Shown piece after piece: positions 1 to 6,769 of a stretch of 14,914 bases of DNA. Under the pieces are notes generated by a model that ran no database searches, had not been told where the DNA came from, and saw nothing but the letters and a program-made list of their open reading frames with translations. Made by a program: the position numbers and the translations under genes. How positions within the stretch are numbered: position 1 is the stretch's first letter; every line of letters begins with the position of its first letter. Location of the stretch: positions 1-14,914 of the forward strand of contig DASQLD010000625.1 of assembly GCA_035630195.1 (NCBI GenBank). Reading direction: 5' to 3'. This stretch comes from DASQDN01 sp035630195 (lineage in GTDB: Bacteria; Acidobacteriota; Terriglobia; Bryobacterales; Bryobacteraceae).

Positions 1-2
1 AG

Positions 3-1601
3 TATGAGCGGGGCGCGACTGAACGCTACAACCGCGCGCTCTCCTACTTCGATCCCAATCTCGAACTTCCGATTTCGGCAGCCGCGCAGGCTGCATATGC
101 ACGCAACCCGATTCCAGAGCTTCCAGCTAGTCAATTTATCGTTCGCGGCGGATCTGTTTACGCGGGTCAGAATGGGGTACCACGTGAGCTTTGGAAAAGC
201 GAGTTGATGTGGTTGCCACGCATTTCGGCAGCTTGGCAGTTGGGCGCTAAGACCGTCGTACGGGGCGGCTATGGAATCTATTACGACACTCTCAACGTAA
301 TGAACACGGCGGCGGACCAGTACGGTTTCGCTCGGGCGACCTCCACACAACTCACCAACGATGCCGGAACCAATTGGCTCGTGGGGGATCCGCAGAGCGG
401 GATCTCGCCGTTAGTTGATCCCTTTCCGGTCCGAGCCAACGGCACCCGCTTTGACGTACCGCTACAAACCGCGCTGGGATCGATGGCGCGCGTTGGCCAG
501 GGTTTTACATTTGGCCGCTATGATCGAGATCATCCGCGCGTGCAACGCTGGCGAGCCGGTGTCCAACGCGAACTTGGCGCCAATATGCTGATCGAAGCTT
601 CCTATTGGGGGCAGTGGGGTGATCGCGTATTCCCGAACCAGAATCTCCGCCTCGACGCGCTCCCGGGACAATACTGGAATACGAGCAATACACGCAACAA
701 TGCGATCGCTACCAACATGAATCAACAGGTGCCGAATCCATTCCACATCAGCAATTTCGAATCGATTCGGACTTCAGATCCGGTTCTGTATCAGCACATG
801 AGCACGCTCGGGCAGTTCACGAGCATGACCATCGCCAAGAATCGTTTGCTCCGGCCTTTCCCACACATGAACGGACTGAATGATAATGCGGCCAGTATCG
901 GCACGACTCGGACTCATGCTCTTGAGGTCAACTTTCAGAGGCGCTTTGCCCAGGGCTTCACGCTGAACGCATCTTATACGCGCATGCTTCAGGAAAACCG
1001 CACATTCCTTGACAACGAATTCGATACCGAACCGACCATCTGGTATCCAAGCGACACGGCGCGCCCTCATCGCTTCACCGCAACTGGAATCTACGAGCTC
1101 CCATTCGGCAAGGGGCGGCCCTTCCTTCAGGAAGGAGTTTTGAATCATATTCTCGGAGGATGGCAGATAGCGGCCACGTATGAGTTCCAGCCCGGACCGC
1201 TCCTCGCTTGGCAAAACATGTTCTACAACGGCGACCTCAGCACCTTTGAGGAAGACGCTTCGTCAGGAAGCAAGAGCCTAGAGCAATGGTTCAACACTGC
1301 GCTTCCCTTTGAACGCGTCGCCGCTAACCAACCTACTAACTTCCAGGCCCGGGTGTTCCCGCGCTTCTTTAATGGAACACGCGCGGATGGGCTGAACCAG
1401 TGGAACGCTAATATCCTTCGGCGGATTAAGATCACCGAGCGATTTCGCCTCGAGTTGCGCGGAGATATTATCAATCTTCAGAATCGCTCCCAGATGAACG
1501 CGCCCGAACTGTCGCCCACATCCACCAACTTCGGGCGCATTACCAGCCAGACGTCTTCTCTGAATCGTTTCTATCAGGTTCAGGCAAGGCTGCAGTTTTA
1601 A
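3..1601 (+). CDS. TonB-dependent receptor, Oar-like, C-terminal part (5' truncated by window edge)
   Basis: The frame is open from base 3 and continues straight into the part that begins with TTG-ATG at 204, so those codons are internal and the gene starts outside the window. The visible 532 residues are mostly beta-barrel: alternating polar and hydrophobic strands, many Tyr/Trp/Arg/Asn, and motifs such as VVRGGYGIYYD, RPHRFTATGIYELPFGKGR and a C-terminal VQARLQF ending in Phe, as expected for an outer-membrane barrel recognised by the BAM complex. This pattern is typical of the large Oar-like receptors (N-terminal carboxypeptidase-regulatory-like domain, plug, barrel) that are abundant in Acidobacteriota; the N-terminal domain and plug are not in view. 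Such proteins import large substrates using TonB energy; the substrate cannot be told from this sequence. No clear terminator follows the TAA. Confidence 0.88.
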   Translation, partial: YERGATERYNRALSYFDPNLELPISAAAQAAYARNPIPELPASQFIVRGGSVYAGQNGVPRELWKSELMWLPRISAAWQLGAKTVVRGGYGIYYDTLNVMNTAADQYGFARATSTQLTNDAGTNWLVGDPQSGISPLVDPFPVRANGTRFDVPLQTALGSMARVGQGFTFGRYDRDHPRVQRWRAGVQRELGANMLIEASYWGQWGDRVFPNQNLRLDALPGQYWNTSNTRNNAIATNMNQQVPNPFHISNFESIRTSDPVLYQHMSTLGQFTSMTIAKNRLLRPFPHMNGLNDNAASIGTTRTHALEVNFQRRFAQGFTLNASYTRMLQENRTFLDNEFDTEPTIWYPSDTARPHRFTATGIYELPFGKGRPFLQEGVLNHILGGWQIAATYEFQPGPLLAWQNMFYNGDLSTFEEDASSGSKSLEQWFNTALPFERVAANQPTNFQARVFPRFFNGTRADGLNQWNANILRRIKITERFRLELRGDIINLQNRSQMNAPELSPTSTNFGRITSQTSSLNRFYQVQARLQF

Positions 1602-1664
1602 GTTGCCGGATGTCAGCCTGCTCCTCGCTGAATCGAGAGTGTCGAGATTTATATAGGAATATAC

Positions 1665-1798
1665 TCAGATCGTCACTTCAACATCGAGCAAATGAAGCTC
1701 AGGAATGAGTCCGCACGTCCGGTTAAATCAAGCCCTATAGGATTAGCAAGGTTCGTCAGCAGCTCCACAACAATCGATGCGCCGAGCACAATCATCAT
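1665..1798 (-). pseudogene. VapC-like PIN-domain toxin remnant (N-terminal third, frameshifted)
   Basis: On the minus strand a frame starts at ATG 1798 or 1795 with MIVLGASIVVELLTN, then GRADSF. After a frame change, HLLDVEV follows (frame from 1700 to the stop at 1665-1667). This is the order of the N-terminus of VapC PIN-domain ribonucleases, which usually read MIVLDAS..ELL...LLDVEV. The first catalytic Asp is replaced by Gly (codon 1781-1783), and everything after the first third of the domain (family length about 130-140 residues) is missing. It lies directly behind the antitoxin remnant, in the order vapB-vapC. A frameshift, a lost active-site residue and a missing C-terminus together make it a non-functional fossil. 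The identification is by pattern and was not checked by a search. Confidence 0.62.
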
Positions 1799-2013
1799 GT
1801 ATCCGTAACTCGCGTATGACTTCAGCGACAGTCCGTTTCATTCGGGATCGCTTTCGCCTGCTGCGTACGCTCTAACCACTCGCGCAGTATTCGGACGCTC
1901 GACTGTGCGGGCCAACTCCTGCTTAATGAAGTCGGAGCCTTCGCGTGCAGCAACGGGCTTTTAAAGTGCTGTACCTCCTCCGAGACGTCTCTTACTGAAA
2001 TCATCTTCGACAT
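1797..2013 (-). pseudogene. FitA/VapB-like antitoxin remnant, broken by several frameshifts
   Basis: From ATG 2011-2013 the minus strand reads MSKMISVRDVSEEVQHFK, like the beta strand and first helix of ribbon-helix-helix antitoxins that pair with VapC. The rest of the family pattern is present in pieces: SDFIKQELARTVERPN in another frame (1951-1886), REWLERTQQAKAIPNETD back in the first frame (1884-1831), and VAEVIRELR in the third frame (1829-1797). The pieces run in the correct order for one antitoxin of about 80 residues, separated by 1-2 base indels, and a short stretch between EG and SDF also seems lost. The straight 63-codon frame 1822-2013 is therefore a chimera, not a working protein. 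The remnant ends where the VapC remnant begins, as in an intact vapBC operon. Confidence 0.65.
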
Positions 2014-2026
2014 GCTTTAGGCATAC

Positions 2027-2048
2027 AAACACGTGGAAACACATGTGT
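2027..2048. promoter_or_regulatory. Candidate operator: two AAACACRTG repeats and a palindrome
   Basis: Two copies of AAACAC(G/A)TG lie ten bases apart (2027-2035 and 2037-2045), about one helical turn. The first contains the palindrome CACGTG (2030-2035); the second runs into the perfect palindrome ACACATGTGT (2039-2048). The cluster sits 14-35 bases upstream of the vapB remnant on the minus strand and about 70 bases upstream of the dnaE2 start on the plus strand. It could be the leftover self-regulation operator of the toxin-antitoxin locus, or a control site for dnaE2. It does not match the E. coli, Bacillus or alphaproteobacterial LexA box forms I know. Function is inference. Confidence 0.3.
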
Positions 2049-2118
2049 GTTTTTGCAGTTCAAGCAAGACGCCCGGCCTTGTATTGAAATTCCCCACGCC
2101 CTCTAAACTAATAATTGA

Positions 2119-5100
2119 GTGTTCGTCGAGCTTCACGCGCGTTCCGCCTTCAGCTTTCTCCAAGGCGCATCTCAGCCTGAAGAATTGGTTGAAGTCGCGG
2201 CTTCCTTCAATCAACCGGCCATCGGTATCCTCGACCGCAATGGCGTATACGGTTCAGTGCGCCAGCATATCGCAGCGAAGAAGCTGAATATTCAAGCGCA
2301 CATCGGAGCAGAGATTGCCTGCACTGACGGCGCCTACTATCCACTGCTCTGTGAATCTCAGACGGGCTACCGCAATCTATGCCAGCTCACTACTCGCCTA
2401 AAGATGCGAGCCGCAAAGGGCGAAGGAGCGGCAACTATTGAGGAGATCGCCGAGTTCTCCGAAGGGCTTGTCTGTCTCGCTGGAGCCCAAGACGGGCCGG
2501 ATCTCGACAAGGCGTTTCTCATCTTCGGCAGAGATCACACCTATGCCGAGTTGCAACGGCACATGCATCGTGAGCAGGAAGCGCGAAATCAGCATCTCAT
2601 TGAACTGGCAAGCAGACTGAATGTCCCGCTGCTTGCTACTAACGCGCCATGGCATGCGCGCCCTGAACAGCGAATCATTGCGGACGTACTAACCTGCGTC
2701 CGCGAGAAGGTAGCCATACAGGATGCAGGCAGGCTACTCGCACGAAATGCCGAACGCCATCTAAAGACCCATAACGAAATGGCGCGTCTTTTCGCCGATG
2801 TGCCCCGAGCGATCGCCATTACAACTGAGCTCTCGAGACGTCTGGCATTCACCATGGGAAATTTGGGATACGAGTTTCCCCATTTCCCAACAACCGGCGG
2901 ACAGTCAATGATGTCGCTGCTTCGCGAGCTAACGTGGAAGGGCGCCAGGGAACGATACCTCCAACTTGGCATGCGCGAGCGCAATCAGATTGAGCGCGAA
3001 CTCGATATGATCGAGCGGCTTCGTCTTCCCGGCTACTTTCTTATCGTTTGGGATATCATTCGCTTCTGCAAGGAGAACGACATCCTCGCCCAGGGCCGGG
3101 GCTCCGCCGCCAATAGCGCCGTATGCTTTTCTCTCGGGATCACCGCCGTAGATCCCATTGCCATGGAATTGCTGTTTGAGCGTTTTCTTTCGGAAGAACG
3201 CGGCGAATGGCCCGATATTGATATTGACCTGCCAAGCGGCGTCAAGCGTGAGCGTGTTATTCAGTACGTCTACGAACACTACGGAAGAAACGGCGCTGCT
3301 ATGACGGCGAACGTAATTTCCTATCGCGGCCGTTCTGCTGCGCGCGATATCGGTAAGGTCCTCGGCTTCGACGAGGATTCCGTAAGACGCTTGGCTGGTC
3401 TGGTCCGCACATTCGAGTGGAAAGACCCGAACGAAACACCCGAGCGCAATTTCAAAGAGGCCGGATTCCAGCTAAAGGACCCTCGTGTCCGCAAATTCCT
3501 TGAGCTGTATGTTGCTGTTCAGGATCTCCCCCGGCATTTAGGCCAGCATTCAGGGGGAATGGTGATCTGCCAGGGCAGGCTCGATAGCGTGGTTCCACTC
3601 GAGCCGGCAACCATGCCCGGCCGTACCGTCGTTCAATGGGACAAAGACGACTGCGCCGACATGGGCATTCTGAAAATCGATCTGCTCGGTCTGGGAATGA
3701 TGGCAGTTCTCGAGGACACGATCGAGTTGGTCGGGAAACATTACGGCGAGAAAGTCAGCCTAGCCCATCTCCCCCCAAACGATGCTGAAGTTTACGCGTC
3801 GCTCCAAAAAGCAGACACCATAGGCCTGTTCCAAGTAGAGAGCCGCGCCCAAATGGCGGTTCTGCCACGCGTGAAGCCGGAAAAGTTCTACGACCTCGTC
3901 GTTCAGGTCGGGATCATTCGACCCGGACCCATCGTGGGCAAAATGGTCAATCCCTACCTGCGGCGCCGATTGGGACTCGAACCACCCGATTACATGCATC
4001 CCTCTCTCGAGCCCATACTGAAGCGCACACTCGGCGTTCCACTCTTTCAGGAGCAGTTGCTGCGCATGGCAATGACAGTCGCTAACTTCAGTGGAGGAGA
4101 AGCCGAAGAATTGCGGCGGGCAATGGGGTCGAAGCGATCACAAAAGCGCATGCGGGAAGTAGAAGCCAAGATGCGCGCAGGCATGACCGCGAACGGCATC
4201 GTGGGTCAACAACAGGACGCGATTGTGCATTCCATCACATCTTTCGCGCTGTATGGATTCCCAGAGTCGCATGCTGCCAGTTTCGCCCTGCTCGCGTACG
4301 CCAGCGCATACTTGCGGTGGCACTACCTTCCGGCATTTTTAGCCGCCATGCTAAACAACCAGCCAATGGGCTTTTACCACCCAGCAACTCTCGTCAAGGA
4401 TGCGCAGCGGCATGGTTTGCGAATCCTGCCAATCGATGTCACTCAATCCGATTGGTCCTGTACCGTCGTCTCCCCGACCACGATGCGGATGGGCCTGCGC
4501 TATATAAAAGGTTTGCGCGAAGAGGCAGGCCGCGCAATTGAGGCAGCCCGCAAAGAATCCCCGCTCAGCAGCATTGACGATCTCGTGGCTCGGGTACCGG
4601 AGTTACGAAAAGATGAGCTGCGCGCCCTTGCCCGAACCGGAGCGCTGAACTTCATCAATGCCGTCCACAGGCGCGATGCAATGTGGGAAGCGGAACGCGT
4701 CCGGCATTCCGCCGGCTCCCTCCTAAAAGCAGTTCAGCAAATCGAACAGTCCTCTCCCTTACATCGGATGACGTTGAAAGAACGACTAAATGCGGACTTC
4801 ACTGGCACGGGACTCACTGTCGGACGTCATCCAATGTCCTACTATCGCAAGGAAATGGACAAGATAGGTGTATGTGCGGCCACTGATCTTCCCACGCTAC
4901 GCGATGGACAGATCGTAAAGGTTGCGGGAGCGGTCATTGTGCGTCAGCGCCCTGGCACGGCCCACGGATTTGTCTTTCTCAGCCTCGAGGACGAGACCGG
5001 GATCGCGAACATCATTGTTGAACCCAAGATGTTCGACAGGAATAAGGAAACTTTGGTCCTTCACCCATTTCTTCTGGTTCAGGGAACGCTTCAGAATCAG

Positions 5101-5184
5101 CAGGGCTCCATTTCCATCAAAGCGGGGAAGGTGGAAGCATTAGAAATGAACATCATCCCGGCCCCTTCTCATAACTTCCATTAA
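2119..5184 (+). CDS. dnaE2: Error-prone DNA polymerase DnaE2 (ImuC)
   Basis: This 1021-residue C-family polymerase is the mutagenic paralogue of the replicative Pol III alpha subunit and carries out translesion synthesis after DNA damage. The N-terminus has a PHP-type domain (FVELHARSAFSFLQGAS, then GVYGSVR); the second position of the classical H-x-H pair is Arg. The palm follows: GRGSAANSAVCFSLGITAVDP, then PDIDIDLPSG with two catalytic Asp in the stretch 366-370; the third should be D521 in KIDLLGLG. Further on are GLFQVESRAQM, GIIRPGPIVG and SHAASFALLAYASAYL. A helix-hairpin-helix region lies near 815-845 and an OB fold near 930-1010. The C-terminal SHNFH resembles the SRDF(R/H) tail typical of DnaE2. 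An in-frame stop at 2116-2118 directly precedes GTG 2119, so no earlier start is possible; the ribosome-binding site is poor. ImuA and ImuB are absent from both flanks in view. Confidence 0.95.
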   Translation: MFVELHARSAFSFLQGASQPEELVEVAASFNQPAIGILDRNGVYGSVRQHIAAKKLNIQAHIGAEIACTDGAYYPLLCESQTGYRNLCQLTTRLKMRAAKGEGAATIEEIAEFSEGLVCLAGAQDGPDLDKAFLIFGRDHTYAELQRHMHREQEARNQHLIELASRLNVPLLATNAPWHARPEQRIIADVLTCVREKVAIQDAGRLLARNAERHLKTHNEMARLFADVPRAIAITTELSRRLAFTMGNLGYEFPHFPTTGGQSMMSLLRELTWKGARERYLQLGMRERNQIERELDMIERLRLPGYFLIVWDIIRFCKENDILAQGRGSAANSAVCFSLGITAVDPIAMELLFERFLSEERGEWPDIDIDLPSGVKRERVIQYVYEHYGRNGAAMTANVISYRGRSAARDIGKVLGFDEDSVRRLAGLVRTFEWKDPNETPERNFKEAGFQLKDPRVRKFLELYVAVQDLPRHLGQHSGGMVICQGRLDSVVPLEPATMPGRTVVQWDKDDCADMGILKIDLLGLGMMAVLEDTIELVGKHYGEKVSLAHLPPNDAEVYASLQKADTIGLFQVESRAQMAVLPRVKPEKFYDLVVQVGIIRPGPIVGKMVNPYLRRRLGLEPPDYMHPSLEPILKRTLGVPLFQEQLLRMAMTVANFSGGEAEELRRAMGSKRSQKRMREVEAKMRAGMTANGIVGQQQDAIVHSITSFALYGFPESHAASFALLAYASAYLRWHYLPAFLAAMLNNQPMGFYHPATLVKDAQRHGLRILPIDVTQSDWSCTVVSPTTMRMGLRYIKGLREEAGRAIEAARKESPLSSIDDLVARVPELRKDELRALARTGALNFINAVHRRDAMWEAERVRHSAGSLLKAVQQIEQSSPLHRMTLKERLNADFTGTGLTVGRHPMSYYRKEMDKIGVCAATDLPTLRDGQIVKVAGAVIVRQRPGTAHGFVFLSLEDETGIANIIVEPKMFDRNKETLVLHPFLLVQGTLQNQQGSISIKAGKVEALEMNIIPAPSHNFH

Positions 5185-5195
5185 CGATCCAACGC

Positions 5196-5213
5196 TAACC
5201 GATTAAACGGTTA
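5196..5213. repeat. Small inverted repeat after dnaE2
   Basis: TAACCG and CGGTTA flank a six-base ATTAAA loop twelve bases after the dnaE2 stop. An alternative pairing joins AAACGGT (5205-5211) with ACCGTTT (5229-5235). There is no T-run after either stem, so this is a weak candidate for a terminator and could equally be a protein-binding site upstream of the sigma-factor gene. The rest of the 184-base gap before the sigma gene shows no convincing -35/-10 pair. Confidence 0.25.
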
Positions 5214-5349
5214 AAACTGAGCCTGTGTACCGTTTTGATACCCGCACTGGTGGCGTGTTTTAGCCGCTAAATATTCTCCTCAGATAAAAGAGAGTCTCGC
5301 CTCGGATAAGACACTACTACATTTACAAACACGAAAGCAGTTCATTTGA

Positions 5350-5361
5350 GGGGAGAGAGGA
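5350..5361 (+). promoter_or_regulatory. Ribosome-binding site that sets the GTG start of the sigma factor
   Basis: The purine stretch GGGGAGAGAGGA ends seven bases before GTG 5369. It is one of the best Shine-Dalgarno-like stretches in the window and supports a GTG start for the ECF sigma factor. Confidence 0.6.
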
Positions 5362-5368
5362 TATCCGC

Positions 5369-6085
5369 GTGCCACAAGCCGAGTATTGCCAACAACTAGC
5401 CTACTGCAACGATAATGGTACAGAGAAACTGGAGGTCGCGAATTTGGACGAAGGCACGACGCCAGAAGCCGTACCTGCCGCGGAAGTCACACAATCGGCT
5501 CAATGGATTGAATTAGTGGGGCGAATTCGCTCCGGAGATCCTACCGGTATGCAGGATCTTTATCAGGTTTTCGGCCGAGGCGTGCGCATATATTTGTGTC
5601 GTCAGCTAGGCATGCAGGATTTGGACGACAAGGTTCACGATACATTTCTTATCGTTGTTCAAGCTATTAAGAACGGCGATTTACGCGAACCCGATCGTTT
5701 GATGGGCTTCGTTCGGACTATCGCTCGTCGGCTCGTGGCTGGTCACATCGACCAGATGGTACACCGCCGCCGAGACGATGTAGCCGTCGAATCCGGAATT
5801 GTGATCTCGGACAAAGGGGTCACTCCTGAACAGAAAGTTATCGATCGAGAAAAGGTTGATCTGATGCTAGAAGTCCTGAATGAGCTTTCCGGTCGGGACC
5901 GGGACATCCTTACCCGCTTCTATCTGTACGAACAATCGCAAGAACTTATCTGTAGCGAAATGAAGCTAAGTGCCACGCAGTTCCGCCTTCTGAAGTCGCG
6001 CGCAAAGAACCGTTTCGCCGAGTTGGGCAAGAAAAAATTGGAGAAGAAAAATTCTTTGAGAGGATTTTCCCTATTCATGCACTAA
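5369..6085 (+). CDS. ECF-type RNA polymerase sigma factor
   Basis: This 238-residue protein has the two-domain layout of a sigma-70 family ECF factor. A poorly conserved leader of about 45 residues is followed by sigma region 2 (about 47-130; WIELVGRIRSGDPTGMQDLY, then DKVHDTFLIVVQAI and LMGFVRTIARRLVAGHID) and region 4 (about 160-220; LNELSGRDRDILTRFYLYE, then a helix-turn-helix with MKLSATQFRLLKSRAKNRF). It should direct RNA polymerase to a dedicated set of promoters, and its product is probably held inactive by the anti-sigma factor encoded 30 bases downstream. The start is GTG 5369, backed by a strong ribosome-binding site. The tail is Lys-rich. The target genes cannot be told; autoregulation is common for such pairs but no duplicated promoter motif was found here. 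Confidence 0.88.
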   Translation: MPQAEYCQQLAYCNDNGTEKLEVANLDEGTTPEAVPAAEVTQSAQWIELVGRIRSGDPTGMQDLYQVFGRGVRIYLCRQLGMQDLDDKVHDTFLIVVQAIKNGDLREPDRLMGFVRTIARRLVAGHIDQMVHRRRDDVAVESGIVISDKGVTPEQKVIDREKVDLMLEVLNELSGRDRDILTRFYLYEQSQELICSEMKLSATQFRLLKSRAKNRFAELGKKKLEKKNSLRGFSLFMH

Positions 6086-6115
6086 GGTGACTGAGCGCCC
6101 GCGGACGTAGTACTA

Positions 6116-6769
6116 GTGCCGACGGGGTTCCAGACACGTATGTCGAGCAAATTACCATCTCAACATCTCACGGAAGACGTGGCCGAGCTTTATTCGATGG
6201 GCCGTCTCTCTGAACTGGAAAACGAGCAGATAGAGGAACACCTGCTGGTATGTCATCCATGTCAGGATCTTCTTACAGAAACAGATGAATTCATCGGAGT
6301 CGCCCGCGCGGCGACTCATGAGTTTTCCCTTAAGCCTCACCCGACTTCCGAACTGGCCGAAAGCCAGTCGGAAGCCCATTCAGAAAAATGGTGGCGTAAG
6401 TTTTTTTCAATTCCGACACCCATGGTTGCAGCCGCGGCTTTCGCAGTGATCGCATTCTTCGTCTTCAATCCTCGCGGTTCGCAGGTATCAACGGTTGAAT
6501 TGCAGACCCTGCGAGGTCCTGAAGCGCCTGTCGTCGCGCCTGCAAATTCATCTCTCAATCTCAGATTGTCACTCCGGGGACTCGAATCTCAAGGTTCACT
6601 ACGCGTTGAAGTCGCGAACTCGTCGGGTCAAATCGTTGAAACGATGGGAGCGGAGCGGGCAGACGGATTAGCCCTAGCCAAGGCCAAAGCTTTGTCGACC
6701 GGCTTGTACTGGGTAAGGTTGTACTCAGGAGATGAACTCCTCCGTGAGTACGGGCTTAACGTTCGGTAG
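6116..6769 (+). CDS. Membrane-anchored zinc-finger anti-sigma factor
   Basis: This 217-residue protein (from GTG 6116) starts with an anti-sigma domain: HLTEDVAELYSMGRLSE, then the zinc-binding motif H42-x3-C46-x2-C49 in EEHLLVCHPCQDLL, characteristic of ZAS anti-sigma factors. One membrane segment follows (about 103-118, MVAAAAFAVIAFFVF). The outside part is a small beta-rich domain (LRLSLRGLES...GLYWVRLYSGDELLREYGL). It should bind the upstream ECF sigma on the inside and sense a signal at or beyond the membrane. The in-frame ATG at 6140 is an equally plausible start (residue 9); neither start has a strong ribosome-binding site. Its last 14 bases overlap the 3' end of the convergent lytic transglycosylase gene. 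Confidence 0.85.
   Translation: MPTGFQTRMSSKLPSQHLTEDVAELYSMGRLSELENEQIEEHLLVCHPCQDLLTETDEFIGVARAATHEFSLKPHPTSELAESQSEAHSEKWWRKFFSIPTPMVAAAAFAVIAFFVFNPRGSQVSTVELQTLRGPEAPVVAPANSSLNLRLSLRGLESQGSLRVEVANSSGQIVETMGAERADGLALAKAKALSTGLYWVRLYSGDELLREYGLNVR

Noticed and set aside
4..207. Plus-strand frame of 67 codons at the left edge
   Set aside because: It is out of frame with the TonB receptor, whose own frame is open from base 3 and reads receptor-like sequence across the same bases.
1822..2013. Straight 63-codon minus-strand frame as a real small gene
   Set aside because: It mixes true antitoxin pieces with out-of-frame sequence. It is better explained as part of the broken vapB remnant.
2053..2084. 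TTGCAG ... TTGTAT as a dnaE2 promoter
   Set aside because: Spacing is 20 bases and the -10 match is poor; too weak to annotate.
5235..5263. TTGATA with TTTTAG 17 bases later as a promoter for the sigma gene
   Set aside because: The -35 match is fair but the -10 is poor, and ECF operons often use non-standard promoters.
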